From NCBI GenBank assembly GCA_964007475.1, contig OZ023273.1, forward strand, positions 116,669,812 through 116,733,811: a stretch of DNA of 64,000 nt, written 5' to 3'. Origin of the DNA: Hybos culiciformis (taxonomy: Eukaryota > Arthropoda > Insecta > Diptera > Hybotidae). A model generated the notes under the pieces. That model made no database searches and was not told the DNA's origin. It worked only from the letters and a program-made list of their open reading frames with translations. The stretch's first letter is position 1, and the number at the start of each line of letters is the position of its first letter. Below, piece after piece: positions 52,921 to 63,873 of the stretch. Position numbers and translations under genes: made by a program.

Positions 52921-55900
52921 GGGAATTCAGGGATTTAAACCTCCTTTTTCGCAATCTAACCGATGGCTACGCGGGCCAAAGTATTTTTGCGTGTCCCTGC
53001 GGGGCTTCAGGGATCAAAACCTCCTTTTTCGCAACCTAACCCATGACTACGCGGGCCAAAGTCTTTTCGCGTGTACCTGCGGGGCTTCAGGGATTTAAAC
53101 CTCCTTTTTCGCAATCTAACCGATGGCTACGCGGGCCAAAGTCTTTTCGCGTGTCCCTGCGGGGCTTCAGGGATTAAAACCTCCTTTTTCGCAACCTAAC
53201 CCATGGCTCCGCGGGCCAAAGTATTTTCGCGTGTCCCTGCGGGGCTTCAGGGATTTAAACCTCCTTTTTCGCAACCTAACCCATGGCTACGCGGGCCAAA
53301 GTCTTTTCGCATGTCCCTGCCGGGCTTCAGGGATTAAAACCTCCTTTTTCGCAAGCTAACCGATGGCTACGCGGGCCAAAGTCTTTTCGCGTGTCCCTGC
53401 GGGGCTTCAGGGATTTAAACCTCCTTTTTCGCAATCTAACCGATGGCTACGCGGGCCAAAGTCTTTTCGCGTGTCCCTGCCGGGCTTCAGGGATTTAAAC
53501 CTCCTTTTTCGCAATCTAACCGATGGCTACGCGGGCCAAAGTCTTTTCGCGTGTCCCTGCGCGGCTTCAGGGATTTAAACCTCCTTTTTCGCAATCTAAC
53601 TGATGGCTACGCTGGCCAAAGTCTTTTCGCGTGTCCCTGCGGGGCTTCAGGGATTAAAACCTCCTTTTTCGCAACCTAACCCATGGCTACGCGGGCCAAA
53701 GTATTTTCGCGTGTCCCTGCGGGGCTTCAGGGATTTAAACCTCCTTTTTCGCAACCTAACCCATGGCTACGCGGGCCAAAGTCTTTTCGCGTGTCCCTGC
53801 CGGGCTTCAGGGATTTAAACCTCCTTTTTCGCAATCTAACCGATGGCTACGCGGGCCAAAGTCTTTTCGCGTGTCCCTGCGGGGCTTCAGGGATTAAAAC
53901 CTCCTTTTTCGCAACCTAACCCATGGCTACGCGGGCCAAAGTATTTTCGCGTGTCCCTGCGGGGCTTCAGGGATTTAAACCTCCTTTTTCGCAACCTAAC
54001 CCATGGCTACGCGGGCCAAAGTCTTTTTGCGTGTACCTGCGGGGCTTCAGGGATTTAAACCTCCTTTTTCGCAATCTAACCGATGGCTACGCGGGCCAAA
54101 GTCTTTTCGCGTGTCCCTGCGGGGCTTCAGGGATTAAAACCTCCTTTTTCGCAACCTAACCCATGGCTACGCGGGCCAAAGTATTTTCGCGTGTCCCTGC
54201 GGGGCTTCAGGGATTTAAACCTCCTTTTTCGCAACCTAACCCATGGCTACGCGGGCCAAAGTCTTTTCGCGTGTCCCTGCGGGGCTTCAGGGATTTAAAC
54301 CTCCTTTTTCGCAATCTAACCGATGGCTACGCGGGCCAAAGTCTTTTCGCGTGTCCCTGCCGGGCTTCAGGGATTTAAACCTCCTTTTTCGCAATCTAAC
54401 CGATGGCTACGCGGGCCAAAGTCTTTTCGCGTGTCCCTGCGGGGCTTCAGGGATTTAAACCTCCTTTTTCGCAATCTAACTGATGGCTACGCTGGCCAAA
54501 GTCTTTTCGCGTGTCCCTGCGGGGCTTCAGGGATTAAAACCTCCTTTTTCGCAACCTAACCCATGGCTACGCGGGCCAAAGTATTTTCGCGTGTCCCTGC
54601 GGGGCTTCAGGGATTTAAACCTCCTTTTTCGCAACCTAACCCATGGCTACGCGGGCCAAAGTCTTTTCGCGTGTCCCTGCCGGGCTTCAGGGATTTAAAC
54701 CTCCTTTTTCGCAATCTAACCGATGGCTACGCGGACCAAAGTCTTTTCGCGTGTCCCTGCGGGGCTTCAGGGATTAAAACCTCCTTTTTCGCAACCTAAC
54801 CCATGGCTACGCGGGCCAAAGTATTTTCGCGTGTCCCTGCGGGGCTTCAGGGATTTAAACCTCCTTTTTCGCAACCTAACCCATGGCTACGCGTGCCAAA
54901 GTCTTTTCGCGTGTCCCTGCCGGGCTTCAGGGATTAAAACCTCCTTTTTCGCAACCTAACCCATGGCTACGCGGGCCAAAGTATTTTCGCGTGTCCCTGC
55001 GGGGCTTCAGGGATTTAAACCTCCTTTTTCGCAACCTAACCAATGGCTACGCGGGCCAAAGTCTTTTCGCGTGTACCTGCGGGGCTTCAGGGATTTAAAC
55101 CTCCTTTTTCGCAACCTAACCCATGGCTACGCGGGCCAAAGTCTTTTCGCGTGTCCCTGCCGGGCTTCAGGGATTAAAACCTCCTTTTTCGCAACCTAAC
55201 CCATGGCTACGCGGGCCAAAGTATTTTCGCGTGTCCCTGCGGGGCTTCAGGGATTTAAACCTCCTTTTTCGCAACGTAACCCAAGGCTACGCGGGCCAAA
55301 GTCTTTTCGCGTGTCCCTGCGGGGCTTCAGGGATTTAAACCTCCTTTTTCGCAATCTAACTGATGGCTACGCTGGCCAAAGTCTTTTCGCGTGTCCCTGC
55401 GGGGCTTCAGGGATTTAAACCTCCTTTTTCGCAATCTAACCGATGGCTACGCGGGCCAAAGTCTTTTCGCGTGTCCCTGCGGGGCTTCAGGGATCTAAAC
55501 CTCCTTTTTCGCAATCTAACTGATGGCTACGCTGGCCAAAGTCTTTTCGCGTGTCCCTGCGGGGCTTCAGGGATTTAAACCTCCTTTTTCGCAATCTAAC
55601 CGATGGCTACGCGGGCCAAAGTCTTTTCGCGTGTCCCTGCCGGGCTTCAGGGATTTAAACCTCCTTTTTCGCAATCTAACTGATGGCTACGCTGGCCAAA
55701 GTCTTTTCGCGTGTCCCTGCGGGGCTTCAGGGATTTAAACCTCCTTTTTCGCAATCTAACCGATGGCTACGCGGGCCAAAGTCTTTTCGCGTGTCCCTGC
55801 GGGGCTTCAGGGATTTAAACCTCCTTTTTCGCAATCTAACTGATGGCTACGCTGGCCAAAGTCTTTTCGCGTGTCCCTGCGGGGCTTCAGGGATTTAAAC

Positions 55901-57565
55901 CTCCTTTTTCGCAATCTAACCGATGGCTACGCGGGCCAAAGTCTTTTCGCGTGTCCCTGCCGGGCTTCAGGGATTTAAACCTCCTTTTTCGCAATCTAAC
56001 TGATGGCTACGCTGGCCAAAGTCTTTTAGCGTGTCCCTGCGGGGCTTCAGGGATTTAAACCTCCTTTTTCGCAACCTAACCCATGGCTACGCGGGCCAAA
56101 GTCTTTTCGCGTGTCCCTGCCGGGCTTCAGGGATTTAAACCTCCTTTTTCGCAATCTAACCGATGGCTACGCGGGCCAAAGTCTTTTCGCGTGTCCCTGC
56201 GGGGCTTCAGGGATTAAAACCTCCTTTTTCGCAACCTAACCCATGGCTACGCGGGCCAAAGTATTTTCGCGTGTCCCTGCGGGGCTTCAGGGATTTAAAC
56301 CTCCTTTTTCGCAACCTAACCCATGGCTACGCGGGCCAAAGTCTTTTCGCGTGTCCCTGCCGGGCTTCAGGGATTTAAACCTACTTTTTTTCAAACTAAC
56401 CGATGGCTACGCGGGCCAAAGTCTTTTCGCGTGTCCCTGCGGGGCTTCAGGTCACAAAACCTCCTTTTTCGCAACCTAACCCATGGCTACGCGGGCCAAA
56501 GTCTTTTCGCGTGTACCTGCGGGGCTTCAGGGATTTAAACCTCCTTTTTCGCAATCTAACCGATGGCTACGCGGGCCAAAGTCTTTTCGCGTGTCCCTGC
56601 GGGGCTTCAGGGATTAAAACCTCCTTTTTCGCAACCTAACCCTTGGCTACGCGGGCCAAAGTATTTTCGCGTGTCCCTGCGGGGCTTCAGGGATTTAAAC
56701 CTCCTTTTTCGAAACCTAACCCATGGCTACGCGGGCCAAAGTCTTTTCGCGTGTGCCTGCCGGGCTTCAGGGATTTAAACCTCCTTTTTCGCAATCTAAC
56801 CGATGGCTACGCGGGCCAAAGTCTTTTCGCGTGTCCCTGCGGGGCTTCAGCGATTTAAACCTCCTTTTTCGCAATCTAACCGATGGCTACGCGGGCCAAA
56901 GTCTTTTCGCGTGTCCCTGCGGGGCTTCAGGGATTTAAACCTCCTTTTTCGCAATCTAACCGATGGCTACGCGGGCCAAAGTATTTTCGCGTGTCCCTGC
57001 GGGGCTTCAGGGATCAAAACCACCTTTTTCGCCATCTAACCGATGGCTACGCGGGCCAAAGTCTTTTCGCGTGTCCCTGCGGGGCTTCAGGGATTTAAAC
57101 CTCCTTTTTCGCAACCTAACCGATGGCTACGCGGGCCAAAGTCTTTTCGCGTGTCCCTGCGGGGCTTCAGGGATTTAAACCGCCTTTTTCGCAATCTAAC
57201 CGATGGCTACGCGGGCCAAAATCTTTTCGCGTGTCCCTGCGGGGCTTCAGGTATTAAAACCTCCTTTTTCGCAACCTAACCCATGGCTACGCGGGCCAAA
57301 GTCTTTTCGCGTGTCCCTGCGGGGCTTCAGGGATTAAAACCTCCTTTTTCGCAACGTAACCCATGGCTACGCGGGTCAAAGTCTTTTCGCGTGTTCCTGT
57401 GGGGCTTCAGGGATTAAAACATCCTTTTTCTAAACTTAACACACGGCTACGCGAGCCAAAGTCTTTTTGTGTGTCTTCAGGAATTAAAACCCTATTTTTA
57501 TCGCAACATAGTCCATTGCTACGAGAGCTGAAGTGTTCCTGCGAGGGGTTAGAGATTAAAACCTC
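52921..57565. repeat. 80-bp satellite array, about 58 copies
   Basis: The unit start GGGGCTTCAGGGAT recurs every 80 bp from 52921. Register holds exactly for 56 units (to 57400) without insertions or deletions, followed by two degraded, shortened units. Units differ by substitutions at a few fixed sites: CAACCTAACCCATGG or CAATCTAACCGATGG, GTATTTT or GTCTTTT, GATTTAAAC or GATTAAAAC, and CGCGGGCC or CGCTGGCC. The array is strikingly G+C-richer than the flanks. The overlapping 71-78-residue frames starting MATRAKVFSRV are read-through of the repeat (80 is not a multiple of three) and are not called as genes. Confidence 0.97.
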
Positions 57566-57802
57566 CGGGATTACGTCTTTTCGGGATTTCAGGTTCCGGG
57601 ATTTAGTGTTTTCGGGATTTTGACTTCTGGGATTTCGTCTTTCCGGGATTCTGACTTCCGGGATTTCGTCTTTCCGGAATTCTGACTTCCGGGATTTCAG
57701 AATCCGGGATTATGATTTCCGGGATTTTGTAAACGGGAAAAAAAAAATTTCCGGGATTTCGTACTTCCGGGATTTTCGACTCCGGGCATTAGACCGGCTC
57801 CC
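57566..57802 (-). repeat. Right foldback arm of TTCCGGGATTT repeats
   Basis: Short units with core TTCCGGGATTT (complement of the left-arm core) alternate with words such as CGTCTTTCC and CTGACTTCC. They end in the terminal repeat TTAGACCGGCTCCC at the 9-bp duplication. The innermost unit merges with the last satellite unit through GATTAAAACCTCCGGGATT, suggesting the satellite and arm repeats share an origin. Confidence 0.85.
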
Positions 57803-57811
57803 ATAAAATTT

Positions 57812-58810
57812 TCTTATAAATATAAAAATTCTTATAAATTTATAATAATTACTTAATTGTTTGCATAATAATTTTATAAAATTTATGTTTTCTTAAAAAA
57901 TTCTAATCTTCCAGATGAATTTAAATAAAATAAAAATAAATTTTATTTATTTGTAACCCTTTTTTTATTTATTTTTTTTGGTTTCATTGAAAAACATAGA
58001 TTTCATCTTTGCATATCTTTTGTTTACCTTTATTCAAAATAAATTATTTATTAAGTTTTTCTTTAAAATCCTTTGGGAAGTTATTAAAATGTTGTTATGA
58101 GAACAATGATAAGGACCTGTGAAAGAGGATGAAAATTATCTAAAGAATTAAAAGTAAACTTTTATTTTACTTTCGAAATTCTATCTTTATATATTATTGA
58201 CAATTATTGTAAGAAAATTTTATTATAATTTTCTGATTTCAAGCTGAATATTTAACGAACTTGGTGTTACTTTTTTTTTTTTAATTGCCATACAGTTTTT
58301 TTATGTTATCTTAAAATTTTGTTTGTCCACTTTTATAGATTAGAACATGAGTCTTCTTTACCAGTAGAAATTTAGAATAATTTTCATTCTTTGCGGTTGA
58401 GAGCTTCTAACTACGCAGTCGGGACTCTGAAAAATCGGCAAGTAAACATGTTTGCTCGAATATTTTGGCACTGATACGAATTTCAATATAGTTATAAAAG
58501 CATAATTAAGGCGGACGGGAGGGCGAGTAAACGGGCACACAGAAAATGAAAAAAATAATATTTTTTTATGGAAACGGCTAAAAGTACAATATAGAAAATA
58601 ATGAGTTTATCTTGTATGACAGTACATAAAATGAAATGAATGGCGAAAATTGGTCTATGTGCTTGCCACACTTTGGCTAACTGGGTTTATTTTAACGTCT
58701 ATCTGTATAGCTTTTGTCTATCTGTATAGCTTTGTATAGCTTTTGTAATTAATTTAAAAAAATTATAAAATTTTATTGAAATAAATTTATTAAATATTTG
58801 AAATTTTTTA
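57812..58810. other. Upstream region of the CATIP-like gene
   Basis: Should contain the promoter and 5' untranslated region of the gene at 58811. Less A+T-rich sequence at about 58380-58550 could be regulatory or transcribed, but no known site is recognised. A short direct repeat of CTATCTGTATAGCTTTTG occurs near 58697-58730. Confidence 0.45.
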
Positions 58811-61123
58811 ATGTCTCATATAGCCTCAGATGAAGAATTTCCTGGTGAAGAGGAAATCGGTGAATATGAACCATCTTCAACTGAATCAGAGAAAACAATC
58901 GAGAAAAAATTATCAGGTGAGGGCACTTTAATTGAGGAAGCACTTCTAGAAGCCTTAGAAGAACATGAATTTGAAGAGCATAGATCAAGTTCAACATCAT
59001 TCTATTTGGAATCAGAATCCAGGTCTGGTGGAACATGTAGATCAATTCGATCACTTTATCCACCAAAATCTTATGATTCTGAAAGTCTAACTATTTATCG
59101 AGAAAGTGTTTTGCATCACTCAAAATCATCAGAAGATTTTGTTCTTAGAGAGTTTTCCCGAGTAGATTTAGATTTATTACCTATATTGTCATCAGATCAA
59201 ATTTCAAAAGTTGAAAGTGCAAGGAATTTGAAACTAAGCCCACGACAAACACAATCTTTAAAGAAGAAATCTAAACATTCTATACCAAAAAAAAAAGTAT
59301 GTCCCCGAAAAACAAAACCTAAGAAAAAAAAAACACTGCCAATAAAAGAAGAATCTAGCGATGATATCCTTATTCCGCCAATGATACCATTATCTGAAAT
59401 TATGGCCTTGCCTATTCCAGACTATTTTCAGAAAAAAATAAATTTTGTCGAAACTTTACTAGTTGGTTACGACTTTTCAGATACCTGCAAGGAACAGATA
59501 TCATTATTACAGAGTGAAGTAGATCGATTTCCTAAAATAATGGAACTGTTGCCTATATTTTATCAACAAGTTGGAGCTTTCTGTTTAAGAGTAGAAATTG
59601 TTGCGACTTCAGATTTTCTTACATACAGCACCAGTCAGTTATCTTTAAACGGAAGTGGTGGATCCACATCTGTATTATCGGTTGTGGAGGATGATTTATG
59701 TTTGGTGGAAGAAATTCGAACCGAAACAAAATGTTTTGAATATGGAAAAATTGTTAGTTGTACCTATAAAACACAATATAACTTTATCAAGTGTGCAAAA
59801 TAATATGAAAATAATTTTTATCTCAAAATTATTTTAACTCAGAAAGTGTATGAAAAAACCTTTAAATGAAATCGATAAATTAAAAACTTAAAACTTAAGT
59901 TCTGAACAAAAAATGTCAAAATTAATTTGCCCACATGTTTATATAAACTAATATAATTAACCACATACATTTTTATATTTAAAATCTGAGATCCCCAGTA
60001 CATTTAACTTTCTAATTTTAGGAAAAATCAATGCATTTATTTAGGGCAGATGAAAGCTATGTTGCATTAAAAGCAATGAATGATGGCAAAAATCTCAAGG
60101 AACAGCGTTCAGAAATAAAGTTAGGGGTTCCTGGAAATATAGTTCAAGACGGTGGATTATTTATTTTAATGAGATATCTTATTATTACAAATTACGTTGG
60201 AACTTTTCAAACCTGGACATTGGATATTGATGGTAACTTATGAAAAATGATAATAGTTGAAACCAAGCAACAATACAAAAAACGAATTATAAAACAGGGA
60301 ATCTTTAACAAAATCTAAGAATCTGGAATCCTAATCTTTTCATTTTCTGAGGAAACGAATTCGTAGGAATAGAAAGTTTTTGAATACAAGTTTTCAAAGT
60401 TTCAACACATTTTTTGCAAAATTTTCGAACAATTTTAATTTATAATTTAATTCTTCCTCCAGCAGTTGTTAGTTTAATTTTCCATGTCAGTTATATTTTA
60501 AGTACTTTCTGGGTTACTGAAATTCCATTTTTTTTTAAAGTTGTTAAAATTTATTAGTTTCGAAATCCGATATTTAAGGTTCTTGTCCAATATTTTTATG
60601 TGTTTCAAAACTTTTGTTAAACATAAATTGATTTTATTAAAAATATTTAAATTAATAATTCAATTTAGGTAAAATGTGTAGATGTGAATTTGATGTTGGT
60701 AAAAAACGTGTCATTAATATCAATAACAAACCATTTAAAACGATAAGAATAAAACGGAAATTATATCGTCGTAAAAGTTTGGAACCAGAAATTGCAAAAA
60801 CTTATTTTTTATCATCTGGCCATATGGTGCGCCATCAATGGAATAATTGTCCATATTTTTTGCACATAAGACCAAGTTGTTTAATTGGGAAAACTCCAGT
60901 CTTTCCCGAAACATTAGAAAGTAATTGGATGTCTGATTTTATTTTAAAATCTAAATTTAATGAAGAAAACCGAAATAATCAACAAAAATTTGAAACTTAT
61001 TTATTCGACCATCCAGAAATTAAGAATATTATGCAAGATTATTTACTTTGTTTACTGAATTTAAAACCACCTAATATTATAAAATTTACTATTGATCATT
61101 TTTTAAATTTATTTAAAGAATAA
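58811..61123 (+). CDS. CATIP-like protein, three coding exons
   Basis: Predicted exons are 58811-59752, 60022-60232 and 60669-61123, joined at GTTAGT...TTTTAG (phase 0) and GTAACT...TTTTAG-type (phase 1) introns. Together they give 535 residues. An in-frame TGA at 58799 supports the ATG. The first 190 residues are Ser/Glu-rich with a Lys-rich stretch at 151-174. Folded sequence starts near 195. The tail DYLLCLLNLKPPNIIKFTIDHF resembles the RIIa-like end of ciliogenesis-associated TTC17-interacting proteins, and LKEQRSEIKL plus the GGLFILMRYL...DGKMC region follow the same family's pattern. In vertebrates CATIP aids actin-dependent cilium formation and sperm function. The exon structure is well supported. 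The family name comes from remembered motifs and may be wrong. The first donor site is the weakest part of the model. Confidence 0.6.
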
Positions 61124-61124
61124 A
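61119..61124 (+). terminator. AATAAA overlapping the CATIP-like stop codon
   Basis: The stop TAA is embedded in AATAAA, so a canonical poly(A) signal begins inside the last codon. Further AATAAA words lie downstream (about 61254), so the real cleavage site is not decided by sequence alone. Confidence 0.4.
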
Positions 61125-61409
61125 GATTTCAAATTGTCTAGTAAATTAATATTTTTTCGTTACAAAAATTAATAATTTCTATATAATAGATGTAATCTAA
61201 ATGAAATAGGTATTAAGCAAATGTCTTATTTATTGTATTATTTATTGTATTATAATAAAATTAATTCTCGAATAGTTCATACTCATCAGTATATAATATT
61301 TGAATTTTGGTTTTGAGCGTTATATATTTTTATGCAATTGCCGCCTGCAATTATTTCAAATAATTTGCCGCTCTACAGTCGAACCAAATGCAATGTGACT
61401 ATTTGTAAC
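61125..61409. other. Downstream flank of the CATIP-like gene
   Basis: A+T-rich with no gene seen. It probably includes the short 3' untranslated region of the upstream gene. Confidence 0.5.
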
Positions 61410-61754
61410 TAGAGCCTCTGTTTCTCGCCTGTGCCATTTCTCGTCGAGACAAGACTTCTCGACCAAATTTCTTCGAGATCTCGAGAAATCTCGAGAAATG
61501 TATGTTAAATATAAAAATATATAGTGAACCTAATTTCTTTAACCGTTGTCAAAATTAATATCCTGCAAATTAGAAAAATTTAAATATTGTTTTTATTTTT
61601 TATCACCGGCAAACCGTACTACGTACTAGATTTAAGATATTTTAATAAATAATTTTACAAAAATTCGTTAAAATCAAATTTTTTTTGCGTGATATTAAAA
61701 AAAATACATTCTCGCGAGAAATTTCTCGCTAGAAATCTCGAGACAGAGGCTCTA
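61410..61754. mobile_element. 345-bp hAT-type MITE
   Basis: The ends TAGAGCCTCTGT and (complement) TAGAGCCTCTGT form terminal inverted repeats that fit the YARNG start of hAT elements. The flanks are TTTGTAAC (61402-61409) and TTTGTAAG (61755-61762), an 8-bp duplication with one mismatch. The interior near both ends is rich in TCTCGAGA and TCTCGCGAGA-type palindromes and has no coding capacity. Confidence 0.82.
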
Positions 61755-61762
61755 TTTGTAAG

Positions 61763-63486
61763 TACATATTCAGTCCATTAGCTAAAAATTTTACTCCTAC
61801 AAAGTTATAATACATACAATGTACTGTACCTTTGTATAAAACTTATAACACGACAAAATGATAAGTTAAAAACATTTTGGAAAGTGTAAAATTAAAGAAT
61901 TTATTCTACAAAATATATATTTATAATAAACTATTCAATAGCAATTATAATACAATACAATTATCGTATTATTCGACAATATTGATTTTAAAAACAAAAG
62001 TTATTAGAAATTTCAATATATTATCTAAAAAAAAAAAACAATAAATTAATTGATGTAATACCAATAAAATCAACCAGATAGAGTAGAGGAGTAGAGGACA
62101 TCGAAATAGATTAAAGATTTGGATCCGTATTTTTTTTAGTAAATCAAAACACTTTCATCTTTATTGATAGTATCTGAAACTATGACACGAAATGTTTATT
62201 CTTTTTTATCAAAAAAAAAAAAACATAAGTGTACCTTCTTCTTTTAGTTTCACTAATCATGGTTCAATTATTCATTATGATTATGAATGATGTTATATTG
62301 AAACCTATTAAATTTTTAAATTATAAATGAGGTTAACGTAGGTAGGTTTTATAAAATTTTTATTTTCATTATCAGTTTTAATTTCTAAAATTTTAATACT
62401 TAAGCTTATGCGAATTATAAATTATTTAAAATTAAAACTATTAATTACAGATTATAGGTACAATATTATCAATTATTCACAAATAATTCCCATCCCATCC
62501 ATTGGATTAATTTGAATGCTAAATAAACTGGTAATAAAGTTGCTGTGATGTAAAAATAATAAGTTGAATTCTCTATTAAATAATCTGTCATATCTTATTT
62601 TGTTATTAAAATAATATTTAATTAATGAATATGAAAAAAATTTCGTTCGTTTTTAACTTTTATTTTTTTTATTAATAAAAACTTTATTTTTATTTTTATC
62701 ATATGTTTTTGACATTAGCTGCGTTGTAGTTGAACTTAATTTTTAGTCATCTCATGTTTTGTTTGATGACAAATTTAACAGCTGATACATTGAAATTATT
62801 TACAGAAACTGCAGCACTACAACAGCATGTTAAATTGTATTTCAGTTTGTAGTAAAAGTACAAAAAATCAAAAAATTTTAAACAGAATTTGAATTTCATA
62901 GATTTGCAGATATTTTTAATTTTCATATACCTACATATAATTTTCATAACGGTGAAAAATGTATTATGTTTTTTTGTATACATAAATCAGTAGTTAGATA
63001 AATGCAAAAAATCACATTGTGAACTTTGAAAGTTGAAACAACATTAAGAAAAATAAAAGAAAAAGAAATATCTCATTGTAATTAATTATTTAAATTTATT
63101 TATATTTTGAAATATTTCTGAAATATTATTTTTATTTTTCAAAAAATTTTTAATTTAATTTCTTAATGGAGAAATAGTTGAGTTTTGTTCGCTTTTTTTT
63201 TTTTTTAAATAAACCGCGTACTTAATGATTAACGATAGTTTCGAGTTCCTCTGACTGAACATTTTTTCTCAGCGAGCATTGGATAAAAATGTTATTTCGG
63301 TAAGTTAGAAACAATATTCAAATATAACTTCAACAGCAACAATATTAGCCATAAAGGCCGTAGTAAAATTGATCATTTTAATTTTACGAACACATTATTT
63401 TTTGTACAGTTTTCAACTTAGGTTTACAAATACCTACGATATAATTATAAATAAAATTTTTATTCGAAGTTTCAAGTCCTATATAT
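61763..63486. other. Intergenic region between convergent genes
   Basis: No supported gene. A less A+T-rich patch near 63225-63310 contains no recognised motif. The minus-strand frame at 62747-62983 looks like chance. Confidence 0.5.
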
Positions 63487-63491
63487 TTATT
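63486..63491 (-). terminator. AATAAA overlapping the CRAL-TRIO stop codon
   Basis: On the minus strand GAATAAA ends the reading frame, so the stop codon lies within a canonical poly(A) signal. It is equally consistent with chance in A+T-rich sequence if the real 3' end is further downstream. Confidence 0.35.
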
Positions 63492-63873
63492 CTGTTAGAT
63501 TTTCTAATCTTTCAAAATAGTCTTCTTCTGAAATTAATTGTTGTCGCCATTCAGTATTATCAAATTTTGATTGGAAACCACCGTATTCAAGTGGTAAAAT
63601 TTCCTTAGGTACATGGTTATGTAAAGATTTTAAATTACTACCATGTAAATGTATCTAAAAATAATAAATTTATAAATTATGCCATTATTTATACTTGATT
63701 TAAAATTATGACATACTCTTCGCCTGATTTTGTCTTTTAGAAATGGTTTTATCACCATCAATATTGCATCAAAATAGAATGGTTCATTTAAAATATGAAA
63801 AGCTTTGAATCTCATTGGGAATGATTCTTGAATAACCTCAACTGTTTTCTTCGATAAGCTTGGTGCCAAAAAT
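63487..63873 (-). CDS. CRAL-TRIO domain lipid-transfer protein, last two exons (partial)
   Basis: The penultimate exon is 63717-63873 and the last exon is 63487-63654, separated by a 62-bp intron with GTATGT and TTTTAG borders (phase 0). The joined reading contains IQESFPMRFKAFHILNEPFY, then KPFLKDKIRRR, IHLHGSNLKSLHNHVPKEIL and PLEYGGF. This is the conserved C-terminal half of the insect CRAL-TRIO (alpha-tocopherol transfer/clavesin-like) family, whose members bind small hydrophobic ligands in a Sec14-type pocket. A polypyrimidine tract and CAG precede the first exon shown. The N-terminal CRAL-TRIO helices and remaining exons lie beyond 64000. Family assignment is firm. The ligand and paralogue are unknown. 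Confidence 0.93.

Larger units (their letters stand above)
52688..57802. mobile_element. 5.1-kb foldback-like element, Mutator-type target duplication
   Basis: Exact 9-bp copies of ATAAAATTT flank the element (52679-52687 and 57803-57811). The ends are inverted repeats starting GGG, with GGTCTAA and CCCGGA blocks in the same order. Inside each end lies an arm of short CCCGGAA-type repeats, oriented oppositely on the two sides. Between the arms is an array of about 58 copies of an 80-bp unit. Short-repeat inverted arms, a 9-bp duplication and GGG termini recall foldback and Mutator-like elements. No transposase frame is present, so mobilisation would need an enzyme supplied elsewhere. Structure and duplication are read directly. 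The superfamily is inferred. Confidence 0.8.

Noticed and set aside
52691..57623. Dozens of overlapping 71-135-residue frames starting MATRAKVFSRVPAGLQ
   Set aside because: They repeat with the 80-bp satellite in shifting frames and stop at variant sites. They are translations of a non-coding tandem array.
58773..59066. 97-residue minus-strand frame
   Set aside because: It is antisense to exon 1 of the CATIP-like gene, which has the better codon structure and splice links.
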